The translations under genes were made by a program, and so were the position numbers. 64,000 bases of DNA from Vitrella brassicaformis (lineage: Eukaryota; Sar; Vitrellaceae): contig CDMY01000302.1 of NCBI GenBank assembly GCA_001179505.1, positions 1 through 64,000 of the forward strand, in the 5' to 3' direction. This document shows, one piece after another, positions 25,073 to 36,431 of the stretch (position 1 is the first letter of the stretch; the number at the start of each line of letters is the position of its first letter). The notes below the pieces were generated by a model. The model saw only the letters and a program-made list of their open reading frames with translations, did no database searches and was not told the origin of the DNA.

Positions 25073-27265
25073 TGTGCGTGTGTTAGGACTGTGCCAAGGA
25101 GATCGCGTCATTTCACCAGCGGCGCGAGGATGCCAAAATGTGCGCCTCCTGCGGGAGGAAAACCGACAAGGTACGATATTGACATGGCATGAGGAAGCCA
25201 CCCATCCGTTATCGTATCCGTCTTTCGCTTTCGCTTTGTGTCTGTGTTTGGTCAGTTGCGCTTCGGCATGTGCGTGGATGGCGACCGCATTGCCTTCGAC
25301 TATTTCTACCTTTGCTCGGACGTACCCACACACAGCACAGACACACGTATATGCGCACCCGTGACGCCATCTCCCTCTTTCCCTGCCTCCCTCAAGAATT
25401 GCTTCCACGCGCATCAGCAGCCAGCCAACGAGGCATTTCGGCTCATGACCAGCCCACCTGCACCCGGACAGCTGAAGTGTGACGTTTGCTCGCAAGACGC
25501 CACACAGCCGAAGGTATGACCCACCACACACACACACACACACGCATGCAGAAAGAGGGAGAGAGGGGGAGAGAGAATGAACGGGGGCGGTGTTGCTGCG
25601 TGTGTTATATCAGCGATGTGGTGGATGCCGGCAGCGTTTGTACTGCTCCAAGGTCTTCACATGAACTGAACACATCAACGCAAACACGAAGAGAGGAAGG
25701 GATTGTGCTGTGCTGTGCTGTGGTGTTTAGGATTGTCAGGCTGTCGACTGGCGTGACATGGGCCACAAGGACCTCTGCAAGAGACTAGCAGACACCGAGC
25801 ACAACACCAGCACCAACACAGCAGAGGGCACACAGACCGAGAGCACTGTCCTCAACTGCGAGATCTGCGGGCGGACAGCAACATATGTGAGTCTGGGAGG
25901 GAGCAAGAATCACCGACGACCGACCAACCGTGCACCGATGTGCAGAGTTTCATGAACGTCTGCGGCCGTGCCGATGGCCGGGAGATCTACAAACGTGTCA
26001 ATGGCTGCCATGCGACCGTAAGATGACACATACTTCGCCTCCACATGTGGATGGATGGGTCGATGGATGGATGGGTGGGTGGGTGCAGGCGTGTGTGCTG
26101 TTGATGAAGATGATCTACGACGCCGACGTTTGCACGCTGGGTGGTGCTTCACTTGTCAATGTCCCCGCACGTCCTGAGCCCATGAACCGGATCCCATCTG
26201 AGGGGTGTGGTGTTGCCACGAAATGCACGGTGTGCGGCGAGCCTGGCCACATGGTAAGAAGAGACAGACAGACAGACAGATCGACAGACAGACCGACAGA
26301 CAGACAGGCGATCGAAGCTCCCAGAGAGGCGCACCGCTGTTGTTTCTGTTGTTGTGTTTAGCGGTGCATTCACTGTTTGCACGCCACCTACTGCTCCGAG
26401 GTCCCCCCACTCGATGGATGAATCCCGCATATGTATGTGTTCTCCCTCTCTTTTATGTGTTCTCCCTCTCTTTGTACATGCGTATGGGTCGTCAATGCAG
26501 GCTTGTCAGAAGGCGGACTGGGATGCAGGTCATGGCGACCTCTGTGCGTCTCTTTCGTACCACCACGGCCGAGCCAATACAGCCAACACCGACCCCGAGG
26601 CCGACAGGATCGCACCAAGCAGGACGGCAATGCTCGCCGCAGCCAAGGCGGGACACGTCATCGAGATCAGATTCTTGTCGGAGGTATAAACAGATAGACA
26701 GACAGACTGATTAAGGGTACAATTGTTGGTTCAATCAGGAGACGAAGAATGTGCACCACATCTACCACCCGAGGACCACTCTTGGCAGGTGCGTCAAGTA
26801 CATCCGGGAGAAAGGCCTGAGCGAGCTTCCCCCCGAGCTGCGGCGATCGATACTCCAGCCGCGCGGCCTGAACGCCAAGGACCCCAAGGCCAAGTCGATG
26901 TATGCCCTGCTGCTGCATGAGACGATGCGCGACTTTGAGCGGAGGCTCAGGCACGGCAACTCGGGCTTTCAGCATCGGGACAGATCAGATTACGGCGCGG
27001 TAGGCCAAACAGACACACACGCAACACGCGCAAATGTGCCTCCACGTCTGTCTGCGATGGGCAGGATGTGTTGGAGTATGCATTGCTGATGAAGGAGCTG
27101 AAGCTGCCGGGTGTCGGGACGCCAGACGTGGCGTCGTCGATCGAAATTCTGCTGGCCGACGAGCGCAGCGTCAGAGAGGCGGAGACGGCCAAGGGGGAGC
27201 TGATGTTTGTGATGTTTCCGTTGGCGGGGCGCACGTGGGAGCATCCGGCCGAGGGAGAGGACTGA
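23931..27265 (+). CDS. Multi-MYND zinc-finger protein
   Basis: Start at ATG 23931 (MAPAAAHTKWQNVAQCNE). The phase-2 intron 23984-24073 joins in frame to the exon holding MMECAVCGAAAPQ. Several MYND fingers are seen. Finger 1 is C-x2-C ... YCSR, then DWKNHKRIC (24238-24480). A complete finger LKCDVCSQ ... CGGCRQRLYCSK ... CQAVDWRDMGHKDLC lies at 25474-25785. Another complete one, KCTVCGEPGH ... RCIHCLHATYCSE ... CQKADWDAGHGDLC, spans 26223-26551. Extra Cys-pair half-fingers (CAECGKR, LCQICNK, MCASCGRK, NCEICGR) look like degenerate MYND copies. The C-terminal region after about 26738 is helical and unrelated to SET domains. MYND fingers bind proline-rich peptides, so an adaptor role is likely. 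Finger 1 appears to use a non-GT donor (GGCAAG at about 24371). Confidence 0.78.
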
Positions 27266-27936
27266 TGTGGATGGAGGTGCAGTGAGAGCTTTTTTGTGTG
27301 TTTTGTGGGTGGGTGAGAGAAGCCACATCGTGGATGTTCTTTGATGCATGTTGGGGCTCCCTTTTTTGGATGCGCTTATGTGCCAAGCAGCGTGCATTGT
27401 GTTTATGTGCATTGTGTTTATGTGAACAACTCTTTGAGACGCATCCAGTCCGTGCATGTATGTGGGCATCCATCAATCTCAGACATTGCCCCGATACATT
27501 TATGCATACATGCGCACAGCGGACGCATACAGCTAGTGGTGTGGCGTAGTGTAGTGCTCTGTCGAAGCATCCGAGGCAGGCCAGAAACGTGTGTCTCAGC
27601 CGTGTACATGGGATGTGCATCCTTTCAGCCAGCACTCGCATCAATCCATCCATCAGTCAACCAGACATAGTCCCCGACACATAGGCCCACAGGTGGAAAG
27701 TGTTGCGCGTGACGCTCCAACTCTTGCTGCAGCATAGCATGCACAAGACACACACACACGCACACACACAGAGAGAGAGAGCGCTGAAGGCGGGCATGTG
27801 CGTCTTGTGTTCCTACAATGTGGGCGGGTGTGTGAAGCACCTGACCCCAACGCGCCACCACCACTGCAGGCACGATCCCCACCGCACACGCATATCCATC
27901 CACACAATCACCCAGCTCGTGTGTGTCCAACTCAGC
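27266..27936. other. Intergenic, with weak minus-strand exon candidate
   Basis: Mostly non-coding. On the minus strand, a stretch ending near 27670 and starting after GCTGCAG at about 27730 reads QELERHAQHFPPVGL and might be a distal exon of the IDEVWH gene through the GTGAGT donor at about 27945. There is no further support. Confidence 0.35.
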
Positions 27937-28386
27937 TTACTCACTGCTGTGTATGTATGGGTATCCATAGAGCTCTGCAAACTTGTCTAAGGCGGCCTGC
28001 CGGCGGCGCATCTTCAACTCATCGCTGTCGTACTCGCCCATTGGATTACTGCATCAGGTCAGCGAAGGAGCCACACACACACACCCCGACACACAGAACA
28101 CCGCCATGCATTCTGTGGTCTGTGTATTCTTGCGTATCTTGATTGGCGTACTGTGGAATGACGGGTTCGATGCCGACGATGCGCGAGAGCGACATGTACA
28201 GCACCGGATCGACCAGCACTGAGTGCCACACCTCGTCGATGTGAGCCGGCACCGACAGGCGGCAGCTGCGGTCGTTCTCAACACCCTTCTGCACACACAC
28301 ATCACGGTAGCAAACAGACCATTTCTGCACACAAATGGGTGCAGGGCACTCACTAACAGCCCGACTGCCAACACCTCAGTGGCGAC
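27937..28386 (-). CDS. IDEVWH-signature domain protein, 3' part
   Basis: Three exons join in phase: 28386-28354 (VATEVLAVGLL), 28288-28152 (from KGVENDRSCRLSVPAHIDEVWH to VGIEPVIP) and 28048-27937 (HNPMGEYDSDELKMRRRQ to the stop). The combination IDEVWH-x8-LY then IPHNPxGE-x-D and a basic helix matches a small uncharacterised domain that I know from oomycetes, algae and some large DNA viruses. No biochemical function is known to me. The first exons are unresolved. A likely one is at 28745-28640 (AKATDSRGIKQLTLSWSS), and an upstream segment near 28960 reads TARELVKR, which is also typical of this domain's start. A second, broken copy of the middle exon sits at 50310-50418. Confidence 0.5.
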
Positions 28387-29269
28387 CTGACGCACACACA
28401 GACACACAAATGCGCTCACGAAGGGCCCACAGGATACACGGCACTCATGCAGTCAGTGCCCCGATGGATGGCATGGCAGAGGTCACGTGGTGGTGCCCAG
28501 TGGCACCAGAGTGGTCGGCTGTTGTGTTGTGTTGGTCGGCTGTCTGTTGATTGGATGGGTCGCGAGACTCGTCAGGGGAGCGGCTCAGCGACATCGCCAT
28601 CCCTTCCTCTCTCTCTCTCTCTCTCTCCCTCGCCCATCAGTGGTCGCAGGGGGGACTTCTTGGCCTTCTTGGGCGATGACCAGCTGAGAGTGAGCTGCTT
28701 GATTCCGCGGCTGTCTGTCGCCTTGGCAATGCGGGCAGTCTGCATCAACAGCAAGTACACACACAACGACATGAGCACATGTTTGGTCTCGTGCATTCAA
28801 GTGTGTCGGCTGCTTTGCTGTGTGTACCTCCCTGCTGCGGTGTGGTGTAGCCGAGAGGGGGAGGTCACCACCTCGTGTGGGGTGGTGGTCCAGGTCCTGG
28901 GCTTCGTTTAGAGTGAGGAGGCCGCTGGCGAACGGACCGCTTCACCAGCTCCCGCGCTGTGCCGTCCGACTACTCGCACTGCTGGCGCACTTTCATCGGA
29001 CCAGATCACCCCGAGAGGAGTGGCCTGTGACTGGGCGGGTTCTGATCACCGCAGTCGTCTCGTGCGTCTGACCTCAAAGGTCGGGAGGGCAGGCGAAGTG
29101 GGTCAGAATGCCATCCGGCAGCATCTGGTGGTCCCCCTGTCACTCAACGCTCGATGTAATCGGGTCAGAATCACACGAGTTGTCTTCAATGCACTCGGCA
29201 ACGAGTGCCGAAAGAACGTTTCACGGCATTGCGAGCTCAAAGGTGAGGAAAGGCCCTGTGATCCAGATA

Positions 29270-29368
29270 CTCGCCATCTGAGCATCCAGGAAGGTGAGGA
29301 ACTCGAAGATCTCTAGGCAGCATGCTTGAGGATTCATCAGCTGTCGCTCTGCTCCCATTTCTGTGCAG
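29270..29368 (+). repeat. Leader-intron module, copy 3
   Basis: CCATCTGAGCATCCAGGAAG is followed by a 75 nt intron (29294-29368) that starts GTGAGGAACTCGAAG, contains GGCAGCATGCTTGAGG and ends TTTCTGTGCAG. The exon after it begins CCCTTCAGTGAGGACC, close to the CATCTCCAGTGAGGACC after copy 5. Confidence 0.65.
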
Positions 29369-29624
29369 CCCTTCAGTGAGGACCTCCGCTGCCGCCCGTC
29401 CACCAGCGTCAGGTACCGAGGCAGACCACACCGAACTGTGAGCCTCGCTGAGCTCGGTGTGTGTGCGTCAGATTGGTCGGTTTCGCCTCGGCTGTTCGCC
29501 CACCGCTCAAACAATCAGACTGGTGACCAACAAGTGACAGGTACGTCAGGGCCGAGAGAGGCGCGCGGCATCCAGTCACCACATTATGTGTGTGCCTGTG
29601 ACGCCGATGGTAGGCACAAAGACC

Positions 29625-31046
29625 ATGCTGCTGCTGGTGCTGCTGGTGGGAGTGTGGGCCACTGCCGTCGTCGCATTCGTGCCTCCCCTCGGCTATGCCA
29701 TCCGCCACCTGCAGCATGTGGGTTCCCACTCTGGTGGCCAGCAGCAGCAGCTGGACGTGCGGCGAGCCGAGCCGACTGAGTGGATGGCCGCCCTGCCTCT
29801 GCCTACCGTCGTGGTGCAGTCATCTTCGTCCACTCCCCATCGACACCGGCGGCTCCGTGGCTCCACTGCACTCATGGTGGGTCGGTGGGAGAGGGAGGCC
29901 AGGCGATCGGTGACTGACGCAGGCAACTGAATGTGTGTGGTGGGTGCAGGTGACCAATGACGCCGATACCGCCCCGCCTGCCGACCTGGACAGTCGCATC
30001 AGGGAGCTTCGGGAAAAGAAGGCGGCGCTGGAGCAGGAAGAGGCACAACTGAAGCAGCACTTTGCTCTCGCGCTTAAGCAGCCTGAGGACAAAGAGACCG
30101 TCATCAACAGCCTCCAGCAGCTCATTGTGTCGACCGACCAGCGCATTGTGTCAATCGATAACCGACTCAATACGCTGTACCAAGCACTCTTCTCCACACA
30201 GCGCCCTGGTAGGCACGCACCTCTCACACACACAGGGAGGGAGGGAGGGAGGGAGGGAGAGAGAACGACCCACACAAGCATGTGAAGAGAAGAGAAATGC
30301 GCACACATGACGACAGAGAGAAAGAAAGCGACCCGGCTATTCACCTGACGTGCCACATGGGTGTCTTTGTCTCTCTGTGTGTGTGTGTGCGCTGCAGAGG
30401 GAGTGACCAAGGAGGACTTGAAGGCGTTCCAGGAGAGCAACAAGGCGTTCCTGGAGGACAACAAGGCGTTCCAGGAGAAGTTATTCGACTTTATTACCAC
30501 TCAGAATGGCATACGAGAGATCAGAGAGCAGCAGAGATCTGATTCGCACCCCTGCGAAGCTGGACCAACTCATCTGGGAGCTTCGATCAGAGCAGGATGG
30601 GCTGCAGCAGGAAAAGGCAGAAGTCGAGGAAGAGCTCGAGCAGGAGAAGGATCCCGACACTCGCAAGCTCCTCACGCAGCGCATTCTGTCCACCAATCAG
30701 CTCATTCTGGCGACCATGCAGCAACTCACCCTGCTGTACCAAACACATTACTGCACACCGCCCCCTGGTACGAACGCACCTCACACACAGAGAGAGGGAG
30801 GGAGGGAGGGAGGGAGAGCGACACACACACACACACACACACATATGACGACACTAGAAAGAGGAACGCGCACACTGACAACAGAGAAGAAGAAAGAAAG
30901 CGACCTGGCGATGCACCTGATGTGCCACATGGGTGTCTTTGTCTGTCTGTGTGTGCATGTGCGCTGCAGAGGCCGCGACCAAGGAGGACTTGAAGGAGAT
31001 GAAGGACGATCAACCAGATAATGCTGATAAAGAAGCTCGAGGATGA
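29625..31046 (+). pseudogene. Secretory/possibly plastid-targeted coiled-coil protein, damaged copy A
   Basis: Exon 1 (29625-29876, 84 codons) encodes a signal peptide MLLLVLLVGVWATAVVA followed by FVPP and an R/S/H-rich stretch ending STALM. Exon 2 (29950-30208) is a coiled coil rich in E, K and L. The next exon starts at 30399 (EGVTKEDLKAFQE). Near 30505-30545 the reading frame that continues the coiled coil (LIWELRSEQDGLQQEKAEVE) is shifted against the incoming frame, with no splice site to repair it. Compared with the intact copy at 50639-51610, the last exon is also frame-shifted and ends early at 31044-31046. Beyond the stop the conserved GCTDD segment has a TAG. I read this as a decaying paralogue, though exon 1-3 could still make a short protein. 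Confidence 0.55.
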
Positions 31047-31739
31047 GTATAATTTTCTGAGGCGCCAGCAGGAACTATCATCTCAACAACGAGGGCAGGG
31101 GGGAAGAAGCACCTCTCTGTCGAGCTGGTGAAGCCACGTAAGATGCTCAAGGCTCTCAGTGGCTGCACTGATGACTAGATAGAAGCGGGTCTGAAGCAGT
31201 CTGTTGGGCGATGAAAGAACTTCTCCTCAGAATTGCAGATGGTGAGAGATCGATAGGCAAGAAGGTGTGGTCCCGCAGGTTAGCCATGAACCCGCTTACT
31301 AGGTGGGATCGCAAGCCGATACCGTATGATGGACGATGGGAAGATATACGGCCTGGCTTTCTGTGTATATGTGTGGATTGGAATGCTTGTGTGGGTATGG
31401 GGAAATACAGACTCGAACTGGTTGGCTTTGTGCCGCTTCATCATGTCTCACCGTCATGCACGTACTGTGCAAGTGCTTTGCAATGCCCACCCAGTTGACA
31501 GCTTTTCAGGTGACGCATCATTCCAACCGCGCACACACGTGTGTTGGTCAACGTTGCAAGTCAAGCAGGGACAACCATACAGACAGACAGGCTCAAGATT
31601 TTGTCTGGGTCTATCTATGATGGACAGACAACCCTCACACACGTGCAAAGGAAGAAAGCAACCATGGCCAGCCAGCCGTGTGCCCCGCCCGACACATCCC
31701 TCCCTCCCTGCAGGTCAGTCAGTGATAGATACCCTTGTC
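31047..31739. other. Intergenic
   Basis: It includes the tail of the duplicated segment up to about 31205, then sequence without recognisable coding potential. An open frame at 31211-31498 has no family resemblance. Confidence 0.45.
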
Positions 31740-34580
31740 TCACTGCTTCTTGTCGCTGTCGTCTTTCTTGTCGCCATCCTTCTTGTCGCCACCCTCCGCA
31801 CCAGACGGACCCTCACCCTGCCCACCATGCAGCTGCACACACAACCACACCAACCACATCCACGGACACTTCCGTGGAGGATGGATGGACAGATGCGTAC
31901 CTGCTGCAGTGCCTCCCTGATGCGGGGGTCGTTGACGTCGACGCCCGGCAGGCTCCCCAACATCTGACCTCACACACACACACGCACATGCATAGAGGAT
32001 CGGCGGCATGACATCCTTGTCTGCTTCTGTGTGTACCCGCTCCACGAACGCGGGATCTTGAAACATGGCATCCCCCCCAGCACCGGCAGCACCCCCAGCA
32101 CCAGCACTTGCAGCAGCGGCAGCGGCGGCGGTCTGGCCCTCACCGCCACCACCAGCGGCAGCAGCACTTGCTGAGGCACCTGCCGACCCAATGACACACA
32201 CACAGGCAAAGCGTCGTGAGAAAGAGAGAAAGAGAGAGAAAGAGAGAGAAAGAGAGAGTGCCGCGCATGTGTGTGTGCGCACCTGCAGCAGTGGCAGCGG
32301 CAGGTGCAGCGGGCTGCTCCTCCTGCTTGGCCTGCTCCATCGGCACGTCTGCACACACACACAGATATGAACAGCATGTGCATCACCTCGCACCCGTCAC
32401 CGCTGCCAGCCTCCCTACCAGCGGCCGGCGGTGCGGCGTCTTCCTGCAGCGACAGCAGCAGCGCCTGACGCAACTCGTCGTCAACACCTGCTTAGAAATA
32501 TGGACACACATGTGTGTGTGAGGCCGTGATGTCCATGCGCACGCACACACAGGAATGAAGCAGACGCACCTTCCATGGCCTCGATCTCTGCACGCGTCAT
32601 GGCGCGGTCGGCTGATGTGTCCGCTGGTGCCGCCGGGGCAGCTGTAGAACGAGAAAAGAACACATTCACGTATGTTTGTGCTGTGAATGAGTGAACACGC
32701 TCACTCGTACCTGCGGTCTGTGCCTGTGTCTGCCCCTCCTGTGCTGTGGCCGTGGCTGTGCCGCCCTCTTGTGCAGGCTGTTGCTCCTGCTGCTGCTGCT
32801 GTTGGCCGGCTGGCGCATCTGAGGGGACACGTGTATGTATCCTCCATCATGTGGGTGAGTGTTGGTGGTGTGGGTATGGGTATGAGGGCAGTCGACTCAC
32901 TGACCTTCCTGTCCCTTTTGCTGTCTGCTTCTCTCCTCCTCGAGCGAGATGCGCAGCGCCATGTACAACTCGGGATCTGCACTCACACACACGACGACAC
33001 AACACACCATGACACACACACTCCATCCACTCATGAGTGTGTGTGGTGTGTGAGGAGATACCGACCTGCGTTTGGGTCGACGCCGAACTCGTTGGCGCCG
33101 CCCCCGCCAGTCGCAGCACCGCCCGGCACACCTGCGCACACACACACAGACAGGCGCAGTGTGTGCGATCGGTCTGTGTGCTTGAGGACATCTGCGTGTC
33201 GACCGACGTACCTCCTCCTTCAGTGTCCATGGGAACGCCGTCCTCGCCGCCGGACATCTCGACTGAGTCAACAGATAGAACCCTGTGTGCGTGTTGTGGT
33301 TGTGCGTACTGATGGGCGATGACAGCAGGTAGTCCGACAAGATGCGATCAGAGGGCACCTGTGCAAGGACGCGCCGACACACAGGTGAGCGCATTTCTTC
33401 CCCTCTTTGCTGTGTGTATCTCTGTCCCTATGTCCCTCTGTGTATATGTGTTTGTACCTCCACCAGGTGGGAGTTGTTGTTGCTGTCGACAGTGGCGATC
33501 AGCTTGGACAACTTGGCGCTGTTGGGCTGCGTATCGCCTGCATGCACACACACGTGCAGCCACAGACAAGACCCCCACACAGACACGTTCCATCTCTTTC
33601 TGTCTGTCTGTCTGTCTCTGTGTGTGTGCGTCTGGTGGGAGGTGCACCGAACGAGATGAGGTCCAGCGCGACGTTGTTCTTCTTCAGGTTCTTGCCTGCG
33701 CAGAAATGCGCACACAGACAGACAGATGAATATTCACGTGTCTGTGTCTGTGTCTGTGTGTGGGGAGGGAGACTACCGATGGTCTCGAGTTGCTTCTCCG
33801 TGGCCTCGACGGGCGAACCGATGAAACACACTGATGACGACACGCGATACACACACACACACCTGGGTGTGTGTAGACAGACAAGTGTGTGGGTACCGAT
33901 GCGCTGCTTCTGGTTCTTGTTGGGCCGATGCTTCAAAGCCAGCTGCACACACACATTCATGCCTTCCTGTACAGAGGCTGCTGCGCTGCGCTGCGCAGAC
34001 GCACCTGTGCGGTCTGGATGCCTCGCAGGAAATCGCTCGTCCCGGCAATCGATATCTGCACTCAGTGGACACGAACCATCACACGCACACACACGCTGCA
34101 TACATTTCTTGACTCGGCTGCTCGTCGTCACCTCACCTGGCTGAGTCCGCTGAGCATCTTGCCGAGGTCAACCGTGGGCGTCACGCGCACCTCAACGCTG
34201 CACACACACACACACACATGCACACGGGGACACATACGAGTTGTCTTGTGTTGTATTAGGTGGTGTTGTTGCGTCAAGGTCGCGCACCGTTCGCCAGCCA
34301 TGGTCATGATGCCGACAGAGTTCTCCGGGTGCTGCTGCGTCTTGGCGCCACATATCAAATTCGCACTGTCCAACTGATGGATGTAAGGACAATACACACA
34401 GCCATACACAACAAAGAGTCACCCAGAACGAGGCCCTTGTTTGGTGCACATCTCTCTCCCTCTCTCTGCCCTCCCTCCCTGCGCCAGCCCACATCCATCT
34501 ACCTGTGCTTCGAATCGCGTCGGGCTCACGTCACCATTGCGCGTGTACTCACTGTTGTCTGGTGGCAGGGAGGGAAGGAC

Positions 34581-34611
<31 letters not shown>

Positions 34612-34747
34612 GGCAGGCAGACAGACAGACAAGAGATGCCGGCGCAATCAACACACGTGATCACGTCTATGCCGGGTGCATCTCTCTCTGCCTTTCTGGG
34701 TTGTGAGCGTGCGTACCGATGCACAGCAGCGTCGCCTCCAGCGGCAT
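31740..34747 (-). CDS. RPN10: 26S proteasome regulatory subunit RPN10 (PSMD4/S5a)
   Basis: About 17 exons on the minus strand. Exon 1 is MPLEATLLCI (34747), joined to DNSEYTRNGD, which is the start of the VWA domain. It continues with LICGAKTQQHPENSVGIMTMAGE, split across introns, then TPTVDLGKMLSGLS, LALKHRPNKNQKQRI, CFIGSPVEATEKQLETIG and HLVEV, all in the family order. Two ubiquitin-interacting motifs follow: DPELYMALRISLEEER at about 32935-32980 and DDELRQALLLSLQED near 32440-32485. The region between is rich in Q, A and T. The C-terminus has LPGVDVNDPRIREALQQ (about 31915-31965) and ends in a lysine/aspartate repeat. RPN10 bridges base and lid of the 19S particle and captures ubiquitin chains. 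All expected domains are present. Confidence 0.93.
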
Positions 34748-35442
34748 CTTGTCTTGGTCAAATCAGGCACTGCTTGCCTCTACACACACGCACAGGCATC
34801 CCCAGAGAGAGACAGACTCAGATGCAGGCCACCCAGACCGACTTTTTCGCCCGTTTCTTGCTTCATTACCGGTGTGTGCACTCTCTGCGAACCGCACAAG
34901 CCCGTCAGCAGCCAAGAAACCGAGACTCGCCTTAGGAGATCGCCAGGTGCGAGCTCATGGGCGGGCAAGCTAAACCCGCAGAGGTGAGACTGGGGGAGGC
35001 ACAGCAGCGGGAAAGCAGTTGACAGGGAGAGGCAGAGGAGATTTGTCGTTGAGGCGGCAGCAAGGCAGCTCACATTTCAGTCAACGGTCAGCTGCTGCCT
35101 GGGGTGGCTGTGGCTGTGGGTGGTGGGTGCTATAGTTCCTGACTCTCTGCCTGTCTGCTTGTGTGTGCAGGTGTGTGTAGAAGGCCTGACAGACAGTGTG
35201 GCTGTCTGCACACTGCAGCAGCAGCAGCAACACAAGGAGGGGGTCGTGACGAGCAGAGGTATTTCGAAGGAACGAGGATGGGCACACTCAACACACGGAG
35301 GGAGTCCTGCTGAGCGGCCGTCTGTCTATCTGTCCGTCCGTCTGCCTATCTTTGTGTGTGTAGAGGATGGGCAATTGTGCGTCGCGGCCCAGCGATGTGG
35401 CCGTCCCTCACCCGCCACAACACGTAGCCCCGGCACACACAG
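34748..35442. other. Divergent upstream region between RPN10 and the USP gene
   Basis: It may hold untranslated or alternative first exons of the USP gene: ATG 34957 (MGGQAKPAE then GTGAGA), an exon at 35171-35260 ending TSR, and an exon at about 35363-35469 that contains MGNCASRPS, a myristoylation-like start. None of these joins in frame to the downstream USP exons with the splice sites I can see. Confidence 0.4.
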
Positions 35443-36396
35443 ATGGAGAGGGATTCCCTGCAGCAGGTGTGTATCTCTCTCTATTGTATGTACTTGGTTG
35501 CAGAGGGAGGTGGTGAGATCGGCTGTCAAGGACAAGGCGGCCAAGCAGCACCATCAGCCGCATCATCCGAGAGAGAATGGCCAGACAAATTCACATGGAG
35601 AGATGGCGATGGCGCAGGTGCGCTTATCGACACATACGCATGATACCGTCCACAGCACCTCACTTCTGCTCGTCTCGTGTATGTGCTGGTGTAGAATGAC
35701 GTGCGCCACAACAACCATAACCATGTGCAGCAGCTGTCGGCATCGTCAGCAGCGTCAGCGTCAGCCTCGTCGTCCAAGAATGAGGGCGGCGGGAGGCCAT
35801 CACAACCACCACCGTTGCCACAGCAGCAGCAGCAGCAGCAGCAGCAAACAGAGGAGCACCAGATGGTACGAGAAATGGACAGACACCCTGAGCGTAGTCT
35901 GAGTCAGCCAATCGTTGTGTGTGGTGATGTGTGTGTGCAGGTGTGCGTCCCTGCGGCAGCCGCGGCGGCGAGCGACAGCAAGTCTGCGGACAACGGCACC
36001 ACACGCGATGAGGTATGCAGGCCTGTCAGTCTCTAACTGTTTATGAGAGACGGATGAGAATGCCTTGCGTGTGTGCCTTGTTGTGAATGTGCAGACGCCG
36101 CTGGAGCAGCAGAATGGGACCCACCCGCAGATTGTGGAGCTGCCTGCAAAGACCAGCAATGGTACACACACACATACACACACACACACACACATAAAGA
36201 GGCAGACAGACCGTTTCTGTGCTTCTGTTTGGTGTGCCTGTGTGAATGAGCAGACGACCACAGTGAGAAGAAAACGGATGTCAGTAACGGCAATAATAAC
36301 AACAACAACGGCACCAGCAGCAGCAGTGGACAGGTGCGCACGTGTGCGCATGGGTGTGGTGTGGCAGGTCGATGTGCTGAATATGTGCCACATACG

Positions 36397-36431
<35 letters not shown>

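Larger units (their letters stand above)
29220..31205 (+). repeat. Inverted segmental duplication, second pair, arm A
   Basis: Matches 50560-52015 in reverse orientation. Homology starts near the CATTGCGAGCT block (29223) and runs through the leader intron, the secretory coiled-coil gene and about 150 bp beyond its stop (the LSVELV/MLKALSGCTDD reading at about 31115-31185). Arm A contains an extra internal tandem copy of about 550 bp. Confidence 0.75.

Noticed and set aside
29240-29380. Antisense frame with QACC...FLTFLDAQM as a conserved small protein
   Set aside because: It overlaps the leader-intron module exactly, so its conservation is explained by that module. Intron signals are only on the other strand. 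I mention it in the finding but do not call a gene.
34577-34632. Regular ACAG/GGCA array as a CRISPR or centromeric repeat
   Set aside because: It is a tetranucleotide microsatellite within an RPN10 intron, without spacers.
35366-35469. MGNCASRPS as an N-myristoylated start of the USP protein
   Set aside because: Its frame does not join the downstream USP exons. The frame that does join has a TAG just upstream of ATG 35443.
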